DNA from: Thermoplasmata archaeon
GTDB lineage: Archaea; Thermoplasmatota; Thermoplasmata; Thermoplasmatales; Thermoplasmataceae
Direction of reading: 5' to 3'
Assembly: GCA_021806235.1 (NCBI GenBank)
Contig: JAJZXU010000014.1
Coordinates: 1-64,000, forward strand
Length of the DNA stretch: 64,000 nucleotides
A model generated the notes under the pieces. It was not told the DNA's origin, did not search any database, and was given only the letters and a program-made list of their open reading frames with translations. Below are positions 9,500 through 18,776 of this stretch, one piece after another (within the stretch, counting starts at the first letter, position 1; the number at the start of each line of letters is the position of its first letter). A program made the translations under genes and the position numbers.

Positions 9500-10771
9500 A
9501 TGTCCACAGTATATATTATAGGATCTGGTCCAGGTGACCCGGAATTGTTAACGTTAAAGGCACATAATTTAATAAAAAAGGCGGATGTTATTATATATGA
9601 CCACTTAATTAATCCATATATACTGAATCTTTTAAAAAATACATGTATAAGGATATATGTCGGTAAAATACCATATAAAAAAAGGGTAGATCAGGAAGAA
9701 ATAAATAAATTACTGGTAAAATACTCATTGGAGTATAATACTGTTGTACGGCTAAAGGGTGGAGACCCATTTTTATTTGGAAGGGGTGGTGAGGAAATAG
9801 AGGAATTAATAAAAAATAATATAAACTATGAGGTGGTGCCAGGTGTCTCATCTCTGCTTGCTGTTCCTGCATATTCCGGTATACCACTAACGCATAGGGG
9901 TATCAATCATGGCATTATTGTAACAACAGGCAATAACGTTGAAAATATGAACATACCAGATTGCAAATATTTTAACTGCGATTCCTATACGTTGATAATT
10001 TTTATGGGATCGCACAATATAAATGAAATAATAAAAAAATTATTATTATCTGGATATAATAAAAGCACAAAAATAGCCTTAATCAGGAATGGCACGTACA
10101 ATTACCAGAAAACTATTATAGGGACACTGGAAAATTTTAATTATGACTATGATAATTCACCATCACTGATAGTTGTAGGAAATGTGGTTAAGTACCATGA
10201 ATATTTTGACTATTTTGAGAAACGGAAATATTCGGGAAAAATTCTGACAGCTTTTTATGAAACAACAGAGGTAGATACAGAGGAATTTGAAAATAATGGT
10301 TTAACGGTGTTTAAAATAAGAACAGCTGATATAAGCACAAATAAAATTGACCCGGAAATATTTAAAAACAGAAACATTGTTATAAATGGATTTTACATAA
10401 AATATCTTATAGAATTGTTCAAAATAAACAAATTTGATATGAGGAATGTAAAGAACATTATAACAGATAATTATGGCATAGATTATTTAAAAGGATATTT
10501 GATATTCAATGCCAGCAATATAAATGGATATAATGCTGGTGATGATGATATTATAATAGGTTTTAACAGTGAAAATTTGAAATTAATAAATAAAAAAAAT
10601 ATAGAGATTAACAGTTATATAAAGGAACACATAGAGAGGTCTGATTATATTCTGTTCATGGATGATTCGTACAAAATAATGGATGATGTGGGAGATGTTA
10701 TAAAGGATAAGGAAATTCTTATAAACGAAGATATAAAAAAAATTTTTAACCATATGGGGGGAAATAATTGA
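9500..10771 (+). CDS. cobA: Uroporphyrinogen-III C-methyltransferase fused to a uroporphyrinogen-III synthase-like domain
   Basis: 423 residues. Residues 1-240 are the SUMT/CobA methylase making precorrin-2 from uroporphyrinogen III: VYIIGSGPGDPELLTLKA, VVRLKGGDPFLFGRGGEE, VVPGVSSLLAVPAYSGIPLT. Residues from about 245 onward (GKILTAFYETTEVDTEEFEN to the end) look like a shortened, divergent HemD domain, which would cyclise hydroxymethylbilane. CobA-HemD fusions are known in bacteria. It heads a tight operon: the next gene starts inside its stop codon (TTGA). The HemD assignment is weaker than the CobA one. Confidence 0.9.
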   Translation: MSTVYIIGSGPGDPELLTLKAHNLIKKADVIIYDHLINPYILNLLKNTCIRIYVGKIPYKKRVDQEEINKLLVKYSLEYNTVVRLKGGDPFLFGRGGEEIEELIKNNINYEVVPGVSSLLAVPAYSGIPLTHRGINHGIIVTTGNNVENMNIPDCKYFNCDSYTLIIFMGSHNINEIIKKLLLSGYNKSTKIALIRNGTYNYQKTIIGTLENFNYDYDNSPSLIVVGNVVKYHEYFDYFEKRKYSGKILTAFYETTEVDTEEFENNGLTVFKIRTADISTNKIDPEIFKNRNIVINGFYIKYLIELFKINKFDMRNVKNIITDNYGIDYLKGYLIFNASNINGYNAGDDDIIIGFNSENLKLINKKNIEINSYIKEHIERSDYILFMDDSYKIMDDVGDVIKDKEILINEDIKKIFNHMGGNN

Positions 10772-11961
10772 ATAAAATTAATATTATTGGAATAAATCCG
10801 GGCAAAAAATTTAATGATGATGAATTATATTGCATTAATAATAGTGATGTAATATTCTCGGGTAGAAGAAATATTAATTTATTAAATAATATAAATAAAA
10901 ATAAAATAGAAATAAAAAATATGGATAGTTTTTTAGATGGATTGCGGAAATATTTTAATGATAATAAAATAATAACAGTAATAGTCTCTGGTGATCCATT
11001 ATTTTACAGTATAGGCAAATTAATAGTAAATAATTTTGACAGGAAATTTATAGATGTAATCCCCGGCGTGGGTACACTGCAGATAGCAATGGCTAAAATA
11101 AAAGAAGATTATAATAATATAGATGTAATAAGCCTGCATGGGCGGTCCATAAAAGGCCTGGCACAGAGGATAAGGTTTCATAATAAAATATTCCTATTCA
11201 CGGATAAAATAAATACTCCATCATACATTGCAAAATATTTAATCGATTTCAATTTAAATAATTTTATTGCCTATGTGTTTGAAAATCTGGGCTATGAAAA
11301 TGAAAGAATAGGAAAATATAATTTAAATGATTTAATAAATATGGAGTTCAGCGATTTAAATGTAATTTTATTAAAAAAATGCAGGGATAATATAATAAAT
11401 CTGGATGATGAAAATTTTACTAAAAAAAATAATAACATTACAAAAAAGGAGGTAAGAAGTATAGATATTTCTGATATGAATATTAAAAATGGAGATACTG
11501 TATGGGATATTGGATCAGGCACCGGATCTATATCAATAGAAACGTCATTTATTGACGGAAATGGAAGAATATATTCAATTGAAAAGGATGTTGCATCATG
11601 CAGTAACATAATAGAAAATATGAAAAGGTTTTCAGCAGATTTAAATGTTATAAATGGGGAAGCCCCAGCTGTATTGCAGGATATAGGTGATGACCCGGAT
11701 GTAGTTTTCATAGGAGGATCCTCATCAAAAATTGAGGGTATAATAGAATACTCATACAGAAGGTTAAAGACCAGTGGTATTATGGTAGTAAACACCACGA
11801 CCGTGGAAAATATGGTCAGAGCATATAACAAAATGAGGGGAATCAATATGAATGTGGATATAAAACAGGTGAATATATCCAGAAGCAGGGATATAAATAA
11901 CCTAACAAGATTCGTGCCACTGGATCAGATATATATATTAAAGGGCGTTAAAAATGAGTGA
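10768..11961 (+). CDS. cbiET: Precorrin-6Y C5,15-methyltransferase (decarboxylating), CbiE-CbiT fusion
   Basis: 397 residues starting at TTG, overlapping the cobA stop (TTGA) with GGGGG upstream. The first 190 residues are the CbiE methylase (NIIGINPGKKF, VIVSGDPLFYSIGK, VIPGVGTLQIAMAKI). The last 170 are a Rossmann-type CbiT methyltransferase with DTVWDIGSGTGSISIET. Together they methylate C5 and C15 of the corrin ring and remove the C12 acetate carboxyl in anaerobic cobalamin synthesis. In many archaea CbiE and CbiT are separate; here they are fused as in CobL. Confidence 0.9.
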   Translation: MNKINIIGINPGKKFNDDELYCINNSDVIFSGRRNINLLNNINKNKIEIKNMDSFLDGLRKYFNDNKIITVIVSGDPLFYSIGKLIVNNFDRKFIDVIPGVGTLQIAMAKIKEDYNNIDVISLHGRSIKGLAQRIRFHNKIFLFTDKINTPSYIAKYLIDFNLNNFIAYVFENLGYENERIGKYNLNDLINMEFSDLNVILLKKCRDNIINLDDENFTKKNNNITKKEVRSIDISDMNIKNGDTVWDIGSGTGSISIETSFIDGNGRIYSIEKDVASCSNIIENMKRFSADLNVINGEAPAVLQDIGDDPDVVFIGGSSSKIEGIIEYSYRRLKTSGIMVVNTTTVENMVRAYNKMRGINMNVDIKQVNISRSRDINNLTRFVPLDQIYILKGVKNE

Positions 11962-12613
11962 TTTTACAGTTATAGGTCTCGGTCCGGGTGATCCGGAATT
12001 AATAACACTGAAAGGTTATAAAAAATTAATGAATTCCGATATAATATTTTACCCTGAAACCTCATTAAAAATTGCGGAGAAGATATTAACGCATTATAAT
12101 ATAGATAAAAATAAATTTTACTCATTAAATTTTCCAATAGGGTCAAAAAACATTGATAAAATAGGGAGGGATTATGCCCTGTTAATTAAAAAATATTTAG
12201 ATAGTGGAAAGAATGTTGTCTATGCAGTTGAAGGAGAACCTTTACTATACAGTACATTTATAGATATAATGAAATATATCGACTTTGATTTTAATGTTAT
12301 CCCGGGAATAAGTTCAATAAACGGTTTATCCGCACAGTTGAAACTGATATTATCAACAAAGAATGAAACGCTGTTAATAATACCTGCTGTTGATGATTAT
12401 GACTATATGAAATCAAAAATATTATCCGCGGATAATATAGTCCTATTAAAGATAACAAGGTCAAGGGAAACAGTAAAAAGAATAATAAATGAGTTAAACA
12501 TCAAAAATTATTATATAATGAGCTATGTATCAATGGACAACCAGAAAATTTATTATAACGTTGATGATATAAAGGATTACATGACTGTAATGGTGATAAA
12601 ACGATACACATAA
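11954..12613 (+). CDS. cbiL: Precorrin-2/cobalt-factor II C20-methyltransferase
   Basis: 219 residues. Signatures are FTVIGLGPGDPELITLKGYK, then YPETSLKIAEKIL, the acceptor loop VVYAVEGEPLLYSTFIDIM, and FNVIPGISSINGLSAQLK. CbiL adds the methyl group at C20 that is later lost during ring contraction. The ATG overlaps the end of cbiET by 8 nt. The last codons are interlocked with cbiF: the frame that encodes CbiF is open before the CbiL stop, and the two could be joined by a -1 shift at AAAA (12597-12600). A 43-nt stretch at 11981 is 40/43 identical to one in cbiF. Confidence 0.9.
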   Translation: MSDFTVIGLGPGDPELITLKGYKKLMNSDIIFYPETSLKIAEKILTHYNIDKNKFYSLNFPIGSKNIDKIGRDYALLIKKYLDSGKNVVYAVEGEPLLYSTFIDIMKYIDFDFNVIPGISSINGLSAQLKLILSTKNETLLIIPAVDDYDYMKSKILSADNIVLLKITRSRETVKRIINELNIKNYYIMSYVSMDNQKIYYNVDDIKDYMTVMVIKRYT

Positions 12614-13356
12614 TAGGTGCAGGTCCGGGTGACCCGGAATTAATAACACTGAAAGCGTATAAAATAATTGAAAATACAGATGTAATACTGTATGCAGATT
12701 CCCTGGTAAATGATGATATTTTAAAAAATTCAAAGGCAGAAAAAATTATTAAAACCTCAAATTTGAATATAAATGAGATAACATCAATAATAAAGGAATA
12801 CTATAATAAAAATTATGATATATCAAGATTGCACAGTGGAGACCCATCAATATATGGTGCAATAAATGATGAAATTCTATTTTTTGAAGAGAATAATATG
12901 GATTATGAAATAATACCTGGAATAAGCTCCGTTTTTGCAGCTGCGGCAAAATTAAAAATTGAATTAACTTCCCCAGGAACAACACAGACAGTTATATTAA
13001 CAAGGGTGCCCAGAAGAACAGAAAAATTCGAGAATGAGGATCTATCAGTAATAGCAAAACACAAAACATCCCTGGCAATATTTTTAAGTGCATCAAATGC
13101 CTCAGAGGTAAAGAAGAAACTATTAAGTGCAGGGTATTCAAAAGATGATAAAATAATAATTGCATACAGGGTTTCATGGCCGGATGAGAAAATAATATTT
13201 ACAGATATTGAGAACCTTGAGAATTCAATATTTGTTAACAGAATAAACAGACAGGCATTATTATTAATAGGTGGCAATATCTCATATTCGTCTGATAAAA
13301 AATCCTTTTTATATAATCCTGAATTTACACATTTATTCAGAAAGTCACCCAAATAA
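12601..13356 (+). CDS. cbiF: Precorrin-4/cobalt-precorrin-4 C11-methyltransferase, lacking a standard start codon
   Basis: The frame encodes a complete CbiF: HIIGAGPGDPELITLKAYK, then LYADSLVN, RLHSGDPSIYGAINDEI, EIIPGISSVFAAAAKL, ELTSPGTTQTVILTR. The SAM-binding loop lies at about 12613-12645, but the first usable start codon in frame is a TTG at 12763, which would delete it. Between the upstream in-frame TGA (12565) and the loop there is no ATG, GTG or TTG. Either a -1 slip on AAAA at the end of cbiL makes a CbiL-CbiF fusion, a non-standard start is used, or one A is missing here: adding it would give an ATG-GTG start at 12590. Its end overlaps the convergent gene by 12 nt. Confidence 0.82.
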   Translation, partial: TIHIIGAGPGDPELITLKAYKIIENTDVILYADSLVNDDILKNSKAEKIIKTSNLNINEITSIIKEYYNKNYDISRLHSGDPSIYGAINDEILFFEENNMDYEIIPGISSVFAAAAKLKIELTSPGTTQTVILTRVPRRTEKFENEDLSVIAKHKTSLAIFLSASNASEVKKKLLSAGYSKDDKIIIAYRVSWPDEKIIFTDIENLENSIFVNRINRQALLLIGGNISYSSDKKSFLYNPEFTHLFRKSPK

Positions 13357-14406
13357 TATATTATTTAATCTTTCACAGTTATTTCCTATTGTGTTTATCC
13401 TGTTTTTTATAAGTTCCCTTGTTATAGCATTTGTTTCCTCACTTGACTCTGGCAATTCCTTCACAAGGTTTTTTATATAATCTGATTCCATCAGTTTGCA
13501 GAACAGTTTATCAAATAATGTATTTTCTATTAAATCATTACCGTCCAACCTGAGTGATAACAGTTGAATTTTGTTATTTTCCAGGTCTATAAATATACCG
13601 TATAATTTTTTCATAACGTTTGTTATTAGATTTTTATCTATATTACCTATTAAATTTTTATCGGACATTAGGTCTAAAACACCACTGATATCCGAATAAT
13701 ATACTGATTTTATAGAATCATCTATTGAATATTCAAATTTAAATGATTTATTATCATCCCTGAATTCAGCTATCATACTGCCGTCCGATAATTCTGCCTT
13801 ATATAATGAATACATATCTAACTTTTCATACAGTATTTCACCATTATCCGAAAACTTAGTTGGAATTTTAATTCCCGGTGTCAGTGTTAGAAAATATGGA
13901 TTCTGTGCAAATGTTAAATCCTTATTCTCCAGTAAAAACTCATATTCAACATTTAATACACATCTGTATGAGGCTATCGATAAAAGTGAGTTGCTGTCAT
14001 TACTTATTTTTATTGATTTATTCAGTATCTTTAATGGATTGTTAATTAAAAATGATTTCATGTTTTCAATAGCATATTTTATATCATTCTCTATTTTTTT
14101 TGTAATATCTGTTATTAATGATACTGTTTCGTTTGACATTAAGGAGAAAAATTGATCAATTGATGTTGCCATATAATTATCTATCTGTTCCCTGTATGGT
14201 AAGAAATCCCTGTATTCCTTACTATAATTATTCGTTAATTCAGCTATTCTGGATTTTAACAGTTCTATATCTGATTTTTCCTCCCCTAGTTTTTCATTTA
14301 AACTGTTTATCTGAATTTTTTTAGATTTTATATCATTTATATATGAAACAGAATCAACAAGATATGTAAAAATATTGTTTAATAAATTTAAATCATGTTC
14401 ATCCAT
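13345..14406 (-). CDS. Unknown protein with N-terminal coiled coil
   Basis: 353 residues, no recognised family. Residues about 20-70 are strongly coiled-coil (KSKKIQINSLNEKLGEEKSD, IELLKSRIAEL). The rest is soluble alpha/beta, without membrane segments or cysteine clusters; one stretch is hydrophobic (YRCVLNVEYEFLLE), and TLTPGIKIPTKF might be a strand-loop. Its 3' end overlaps cbiF by 12 nt in convergent orientation. Nothing in the neighbourhood gives a function. Confidence 0.6.
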   Translation of the reverse strand: MDEHDLNLLNNIFTYLVDSVSYINDIKSKKIQINSLNEKLGEEKSDIELLKSRIAELTNNYSKEYRDFLPYREQIDNYMATSIDQFFSLMSNETVSLITDITKKIENDIKYAIENMKSFLINNPLKILNKSIKISNDSNSLLSIASYRCVLNVEYEFLLENKDLTFAQNPYFLTLTPGIKIPTKFSDNGEILYEKLDMYSLYKAELSDGSMIAEFRDDNKSFKFEYSIDDSIKSVYYSDISGVLDLMSDKNLIGNIDKNLITNVMKKLYGIFIDLENNKIQLLSLRLDGNDLIENTLFDKLFCKLMESDYIKNLVKELPESSEETNAITRELIKNRINTIGNNCERLNNILFG

Positions 14407-14586
14407 AATTACTTATTATTTCATTCTATTTAATCATTATAACTATGAATTCATATAGGAAATGAAAAAATTGTAAAAATTTTAGGGTGAATAATTTTTT
14501 TATGCAGTAGAGCAAATATTTCTGTATGAATGAGATTTTGTAAGATAAAATTTATAATTGCCTGTAAAATATGGCTTCGATTTATA

Positions 14587-15579
14587 ATGAAAGGTAAAGT
14601 TGTGATACTTGGAGGGGGCATTGCGGGCATATCTGCAAAACTGGTTAACAGGGATGCTGTACTCATAGATAAAAGCAGATATATGATAATGGCACCACGC
14701 CTGATAGATGTCGTATCTGGCTATCCTGAGGAACATGCAATGATAAATAGGAATGCCGATATAATTGATAATATAAAAAATGTTGATTTTAAAAATAAAA
14801 GCATAATACTGGATAATAACACAGTAGAATATGAAAAATTAATTATAGCCCTGGGCCCATCACAGAATTATTCATTTATAAATGGCAGTGAATATGTATA
14901 CGGGTTATCATCTCTTGAAGGTGCCGTAAAAATACGTGAAAAATTAAAAACCGCTAAGGATGTGGTCATAATAGGTGGTGGATACCTGGGTGTTGAAATA
15001 GCAGGTGCGATTAAAAATAAAAATATAACAGTAATAGAACGGGCTGAAAAACTGTTGACAGGCTTACCTGAAAACTTTTCCACGCATGCTGAAAAGATTT
15101 TAAGAGAGAAACATGTAAAAATAATATATGGTTCAACTGTAAAATCTGTAGGTAAAGATAGTGTAATTACTTCAGATAATGAATATAACTCCGATCTGAC
15201 ATTATTTGCAGGTGGACTAACAGGCAATAAAATTATAGGTAATTTTGATATAACAAACAAAAATCTGAAAATAGTTGTTGATAAATATTTAAAATCGGTG
15301 GATTATGAAGATGTCTATGCCTGTGGCGATTCGATGTTTATTGAAAATAAGGCAAATATACCAATGTCGGCTATAATAGCAAGATCATCAGGCATAACTG
15401 CAATGCATAATGCCCTTGGTTATAGGAGGGAATTCAGAAACAACAACTGCGTAAATGTTATAGAAATAGGAAATAATTATTTTGGAACTCTAAATAATTC
15501 ATTTATAAATGGCAGTACTGCAAAATTTCTGAAAAAGGCTGCAATAGCTTTAAGTGTAAACTATGCGGGATCAATATAA
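14587..15579 (+). CDS. FAD-dependent pyridine nucleotide-disulfide oxidoreductase (NDH-2/SQR-like)
   Basis: 330 residues from the ATG at 14587; the frame is open upstream but VVILGGGIAGISAKL, the FAD-binding GxGxxG, must lie near the start, and a TATA-like AAATTTATAAT lies further up. The second nucleotide-binding loop is VVIIGGGYLGVEIAGAI, and the FAD-ribityl motif is VYACGDSMF near residue 250. No CxxxxC redox pair or C-terminal membrane helix is evident, so it resembles type II NADH dehydrogenases or sulfide:quinone oxidoreductase relatives more than a thioredoxin reductase. The electron acceptor cannot be named. Confidence 0.8.
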   Translation: MKGKVVILGGGIAGISAKLVNRDAVLIDKSRYMIMAPRLIDVVSGYPEEHAMINRNADIIDNIKNVDFKNKSIILDNNTVEYEKLIIALGPSQNYSFINGSEYVYGLSSLEGAVKIREKLKTAKDVVIIGGGYLGVEIAGAIKNKNITVIERAEKLLTGLPENFSTHAEKILREKHVKIIYGSTVKSVGKDSVITSDNEYNSDLTLFAGGLTGNKIIGNFDITNKNLKIVVDKYLKSVDYEDVYACGDSMFIENKANIPMSAIIARSSGITAMHNALGYRREFRNNNCVNVIEIGNNYFGTLNNSFINGSTAKFLKKAAIALSVNYAGSI

Positions 15580-15757
15580 TATATGTAACCAGAGATTTAA
15601 AATGCATTAAAAGGCTATATATAAGTTTTTAACCAATCTAAACTTTGAGGTATTGCAAAACGTGATTTTATAATTTATTTCCACTTAAAAAAATATATAA
15701 TTCATTAAAAAGAGATTTAACAAAATATTTAATAAGAATAAAAGCAATATGTAACGT

Positions 15758-16903
15758 ATGAAAACAACAATTTCGCATATAAAAGCAGATATTGGTAGTT
15801 TGCCAGGTCATACAATAGTATATCAGCCCGTAGTGGACGCTGTTGACAACTATGTAAAGAATAATTCAAACGGTTTGATTTCGGATTATAGAATATCACA
15901 TATTGGTGATGATATACAGATAACAATGGTGCATACAAAAGGTGCCGATAACCCGGAAGTACATGAACTTGCATGGAATGCTTTTAAGGCCGGTACAGAG
16001 GTGGCGAAAAAAGTAGGTTTGTATGGAGCAGGGCAGGATTTATTAAAGGATGCATTTTCTGGTAATATAAAGGGTATGGGGCCAGGGGTTGCTGAATTAG
16101 AAATAACACCAAGGAAGGCAGAACCATTTATAGTATACATGATGGACAAGACAGAACCGGGATCATTTAATTATCCGATATATAAAATGTTTGGAGACCC
16201 ATTCAATACACCCGGACTTGTAATAGATCCGAATATGCATATGGGATTTAAATTCGAGGTCTGGGATATCTACAATGGTAAAAGGGTGTATTTATCATTG
16301 CCAGAGGATACATATGACCTGCTGGCATTAATAGGTTCAAAGGGAAAATACGTTATAAAAAGGGTATTTACAAAGAAAGAGCATACAAAACTGCCGGATG
16401 AAAATGTTGCGGTTATAACAACAGATAAATTATCATTCATAGCCGGGGAATATGTAGGCAAGGATGACCCTGCAGGAATAGTAAGAATACAGTCGGGATT
16501 ACCTGCAAGCGGTGAGGCTCTGGAACCATTTGCAAATTCATATCTGGTATCTGGATGGATGAGGGGTTCATTCAATGGACCTATGATGCCTGTGGGTGAA
16601 AAAGATTCAAAAATGGCAAGATTCGATGGCCCACCGAAGGTCAGAGCTCTTGGTTTTGTGATGAAAGATGGAAGATTAAATGGGCCTGTAGACCTGTTCG
16701 ATGATGTGGCATTTGACTTTGCAAGGAATGAGGCACTGCAGATGGCAAATTATATAAGAAAAATGGGCGTATTCGAGCCACATAGATTGCCTGATGAGGA
16801 CATGGAATATACAGCACTGCCCAGAATACTGGAAAAACTGGCACCCAAATTCGAAAAAATAAATGAAAAAGGTGCAAAATCCGAAATTAAGATAGAAAGG
16901 TAA
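15758..16903 (+). CDS. fbp: Fructose-1,6-bisphosphate aldolase/phosphatase (bifunctional, archaeal)
   Basis: 381 residues, typical for the class V FBPase. The enzyme condenses triose phosphates and hydrolyses the product to fructose-6-phosphate, making gluconeogenesis unidirectional in archaea. Signatures are ISHIKADIGSLPGHT at the N-terminus, SHIGDDIQITMVHTKG, YGAGQDLLKDAFSGNIKGMG, and FGDPFNTPGLVIDP. The metal-binding acidic residues and the Schiff-base loop region (YLVSGWMRGSFNGPMMPVG) are present. A TATA-like AAAATATTTAATAA precedes the ATG by about 25 nt, suggesting a leaderless mRNA. Confidence 0.97.
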   Translation: MKTTISHIKADIGSLPGHTIVYQPVVDAVDNYVKNNSNGLISDYRISHIGDDIQITMVHTKGADNPEVHELAWNAFKAGTEVAKKVGLYGAGQDLLKDAFSGNIKGMGPGVAELEITPRKAEPFIVYMMDKTEPGSFNYPIYKMFGDPFNTPGLVIDPNMHMGFKFEVWDIYNGKRVYLSLPEDTYDLLALIGSKGKYVIKRVFTKKEHTKLPDENVAVITTDKLSFIAGEYVGKDDPAGIVRIQSGLPASGEALEPFANSYLVSGWMRGSFNGPMMPVGEKDSKMARFDGPPKVRALGFVMKDGRLNGPVDLFDDVAFDFARNEALQMANYIRKMGVFEPHRLPDEDMEYTALPRILEKLAPKFEKINEKGAKSEIKIER

Positions 16904-17165
16904 AAATTATAATTTTTAATTTTGTCTGGCATAATAAAAATTTTTTACTTTTGTTATTTTAGTATTAAAATATTTTAAAACGAATTCAACTCATTTAATT
17001 TTGTGGTTCCTGTATTGATTTTCCCGCTCTGGTATTATGGCATTTAATATGGGAATACCATAAAAATTCTGTTTATTATATTATCTGGATTTTTAACTGC
17101 GGTTTCAATTAAATGTTAAATAACAAAGTTAAAATATGCTTTAAAGATAAGGAAAAAGTGATTTT

Positions 17166-17315
17166 ATGCCTTTCGCAGAAGCAATAGAGAGAAGATTAAA
17201 TAGAAAAATATGCATGAGATGCTATGCAAGAAATTCGATATATGCAACAAAATGCAGGAAATGTGGTTATACTGGATTAAGAGTTAAATCAAAGGAGAGA
17301 AAGAGTGCAAAATGA
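17166..17315 (+). CDS. rpl40e: 50S ribosomal protein L40e
   Basis: A 49-residue basic protein ([20 protein letters not shown] followed by [20 protein letters not shown]). The CxxC...CxxC zinc ribbon and the start [11 protein letters not shown] are diagnostic for archaeal L40e. The end overlaps the GTG start of purQ by 11 nt in another frame. Confidence 0.95.
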   Translation: MPFAEAIERRLNRKICMRCYARNSIYATKCRKCGYTGLRVKSKERKSAK

Positions 17316-18090
17316 TGGTTTAAAAGCTGGAGTTCTCCGCGTGGAAGGAACAAATAACGAGGAGGAGGCTTTTTTATCATTAAAAAGGTCAGGATTTGAT
17401 CCTGATTATGTGCACATAAGTGAACTGGGTACTAAAAAAAATATAAACGATTACGATTTAATTTTTATTCCCGGTGGTTTTTCTGTAGGAGATTATATAA
17501 GGGCAGGTGCTTTATTTGCCGCAAGATTAAGGCCATTTATGAAAGATATAAACAGGTTTATAGATTCTGGCAAACTTTTAATCGGTGTATGCAACGGTTT
17601 TCAGGTTTTAAGTGAACTGGGATTGCTGCCTGATACGGATAAGAAAAAAAATAGAACAATGGCACTTGCAATAAATGATTCCAATAGATTTGAATGCAGG
17701 TACACATATATAAAATATAGTTCAAAAAATAAAGTTTTTAAAAAATATTTTGATAATAAGATTTTTCAGGTGCCTGTAGCGCATCTTGAGGGAAAGGTAA
17801 CATTCAATAATGAAAATACATTGGATGAAGTATTAAATAATGATCAGATACTTTTCAAATATACGGATATAAGTGGTAATAATTCTGAATACCCGTGGAA
17901 CCCTAATGGCTCTATTATGGATATTGCATCACTGTCAAATAAATACGGAAATGTAATAGGATTAATGCCACATCCGGAGCGTGTTTATTATAATTACCAG
18001 TTGATGAATGATAACATTTACCATGAAAATGGTACTGGTGAATACTTCTTTAAATCGCTATATAATTATACAAAAGATCTGGTTTTCTGA
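17305..18090 (+). CDS. purQ: Phosphoribosylformylglycinamidine synthase, glutaminase subunit
   Basis: 261 residues from a GTG that lies inside the end of rpl40e, with AAGGAGAG just upstream. It supplies ammonia from glutamine to PurL in purine synthesis. Class I glutaminase signatures are [16 protein letters not shown], the nucleophile Cys in [18 protein letters not shown], and a distal His/Glu pair in [13 protein letters not shown]. Length fits the stand-alone PurQ form, slightly longer than the bacterial one. Translation is probably coupled to L40e. No purL or purS is visible in the window. Confidence 0.95.
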   Translation: MQNDGLKAGVLRVEGTNNEEEAFLSLKRSGFDPDYVHISELGTKKNINDYDLIFIPGGFSVGDYIRAGALFAARLRPFMKDINRFIDSGKLLIGVCNGFQVLSELGLLPDTDKKKNRTMALAINDSNRFECRYTYIKYSSKNKVFKKYFDNKIFQVPVAHLEGKVTFNNENTLDEVLNNDQILFKYTDISGNNSEYPWNPNGSIMDIASLSNKYGNVIGLMPHPERVYYNYQLMNDNIYHENGTGEYFFKSLYNYTKDLVF

Positions 18091-18249
18091 TATAATAATA
18101 CAAAAAATTACAGTAGTATGGTTTTTCTGTAAATATTACTTTGCACCCTAAAGTAAATATCATTAATTATTTAAATAATTAACGTATAGTTTAAATTTCT
18201 ATTAATTATGTTAACTACTTATAACACCCTTCACCATTTAACGTTTCAT

Positions 18250-18266
18250 CTAAATATTTTTATAAT
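18250..18266 (+). promoter_or_regulatory. Strong TATA box upstream of the candidate RNA gene
   Basis: CTAAATATTTTTATAAT predicts a transcription start near 18282, just before the GC-rich structured segment. No reading frame of useful length starts in the right place downstream, which supports a non-coding transcript. Confidence 0.5.
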
Positions 18267-18279
18267 ACAGCGTAACAAA

Positions 18280-18560
18280 GAAATGCGAGTTTTCCAGCAT
18301 AACTGCATAAGTCCAGAGGACAGGGGTGCTGGAAAATAATGAACAGGAATGAAATCTCTTCTGCAAGAAGGGCTCGATGCGTATAGGGTTCCCGACCCGG
18401 GGTAAAACGCAGGCAAAACAGGTCATGCTTTGAAATCGACAGAAACGTGATTTTATATAATAAAGCAATCTCCGAACCGGAAGGGGACGGGGTAGATGCC
18501 TTAGGGTTAAGGCAACGAAGTTTAAGCTCTTCATAAAAGATGATAACTTCCAAAGATGAA
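18280..18560 (+). ncRNA. Candidate structured non-coding RNA (family not identified)
   Basis: A GC-rich island of about 280 nt between AT-rich flanks, preceded by a strong TATA box. Visible perfect helices: TTTTCCAGCA (18290-18299) with TGCTGGAAAA (18327-18336), enclosing GTCC/GGAC (18311-18321); TGCGT (18378-18382) with ACGCA (18407-18411), enclosing GGGT/ACCC; GCCTTA (18498-18503) with TAAGGC (18508-18513); GAAGTT (18517-18522) with AACTTC (18545-18550). Its size suits RNase P or SRP RNA, but I could not place RNase P GAGGAAAGUCC or the SRP helix-8 loop; ACAGAAA at 18439 is suggestive only. In AT-rich thermophiles such islands are usually RNA genes. The ends are estimates. Confidence 0.55.
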
Positions 18561-18776
18561 TGTTAACATGGTTAACAGAAATCATAACCTGATTCCTCAA
18601 CCTGTACATTATCTTTTATTACTTAACATCATAAAAATAAATAAAAATTTTTGTGTAAACCCGTTAAACAAATGAGAGCTATACATTATATATGCTGTTT
18701 TAGAACACTAAATGATCGACATACTGTATATAATAAAATACACAAATAAATTTTTATATTATACTGTAATCAAATT

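Noticed and set aside
18280-18560. Direct naming of the RNA as RNase P or SRP RNA
   Set aside because: The size fits, but the conserved RNase P block GAGGAAAGUCC and the SRP helix-8 loop could not be found on either strand; a covariance search is needed.
18260-18609. Minus-strand open frames of 97 and 119 codons across the candidate RNA gene
   Set aside because: They start in the RNA 3' part, have no promoter on that strand and an unusual composition; the GC-rich helices explain the lack of stops.
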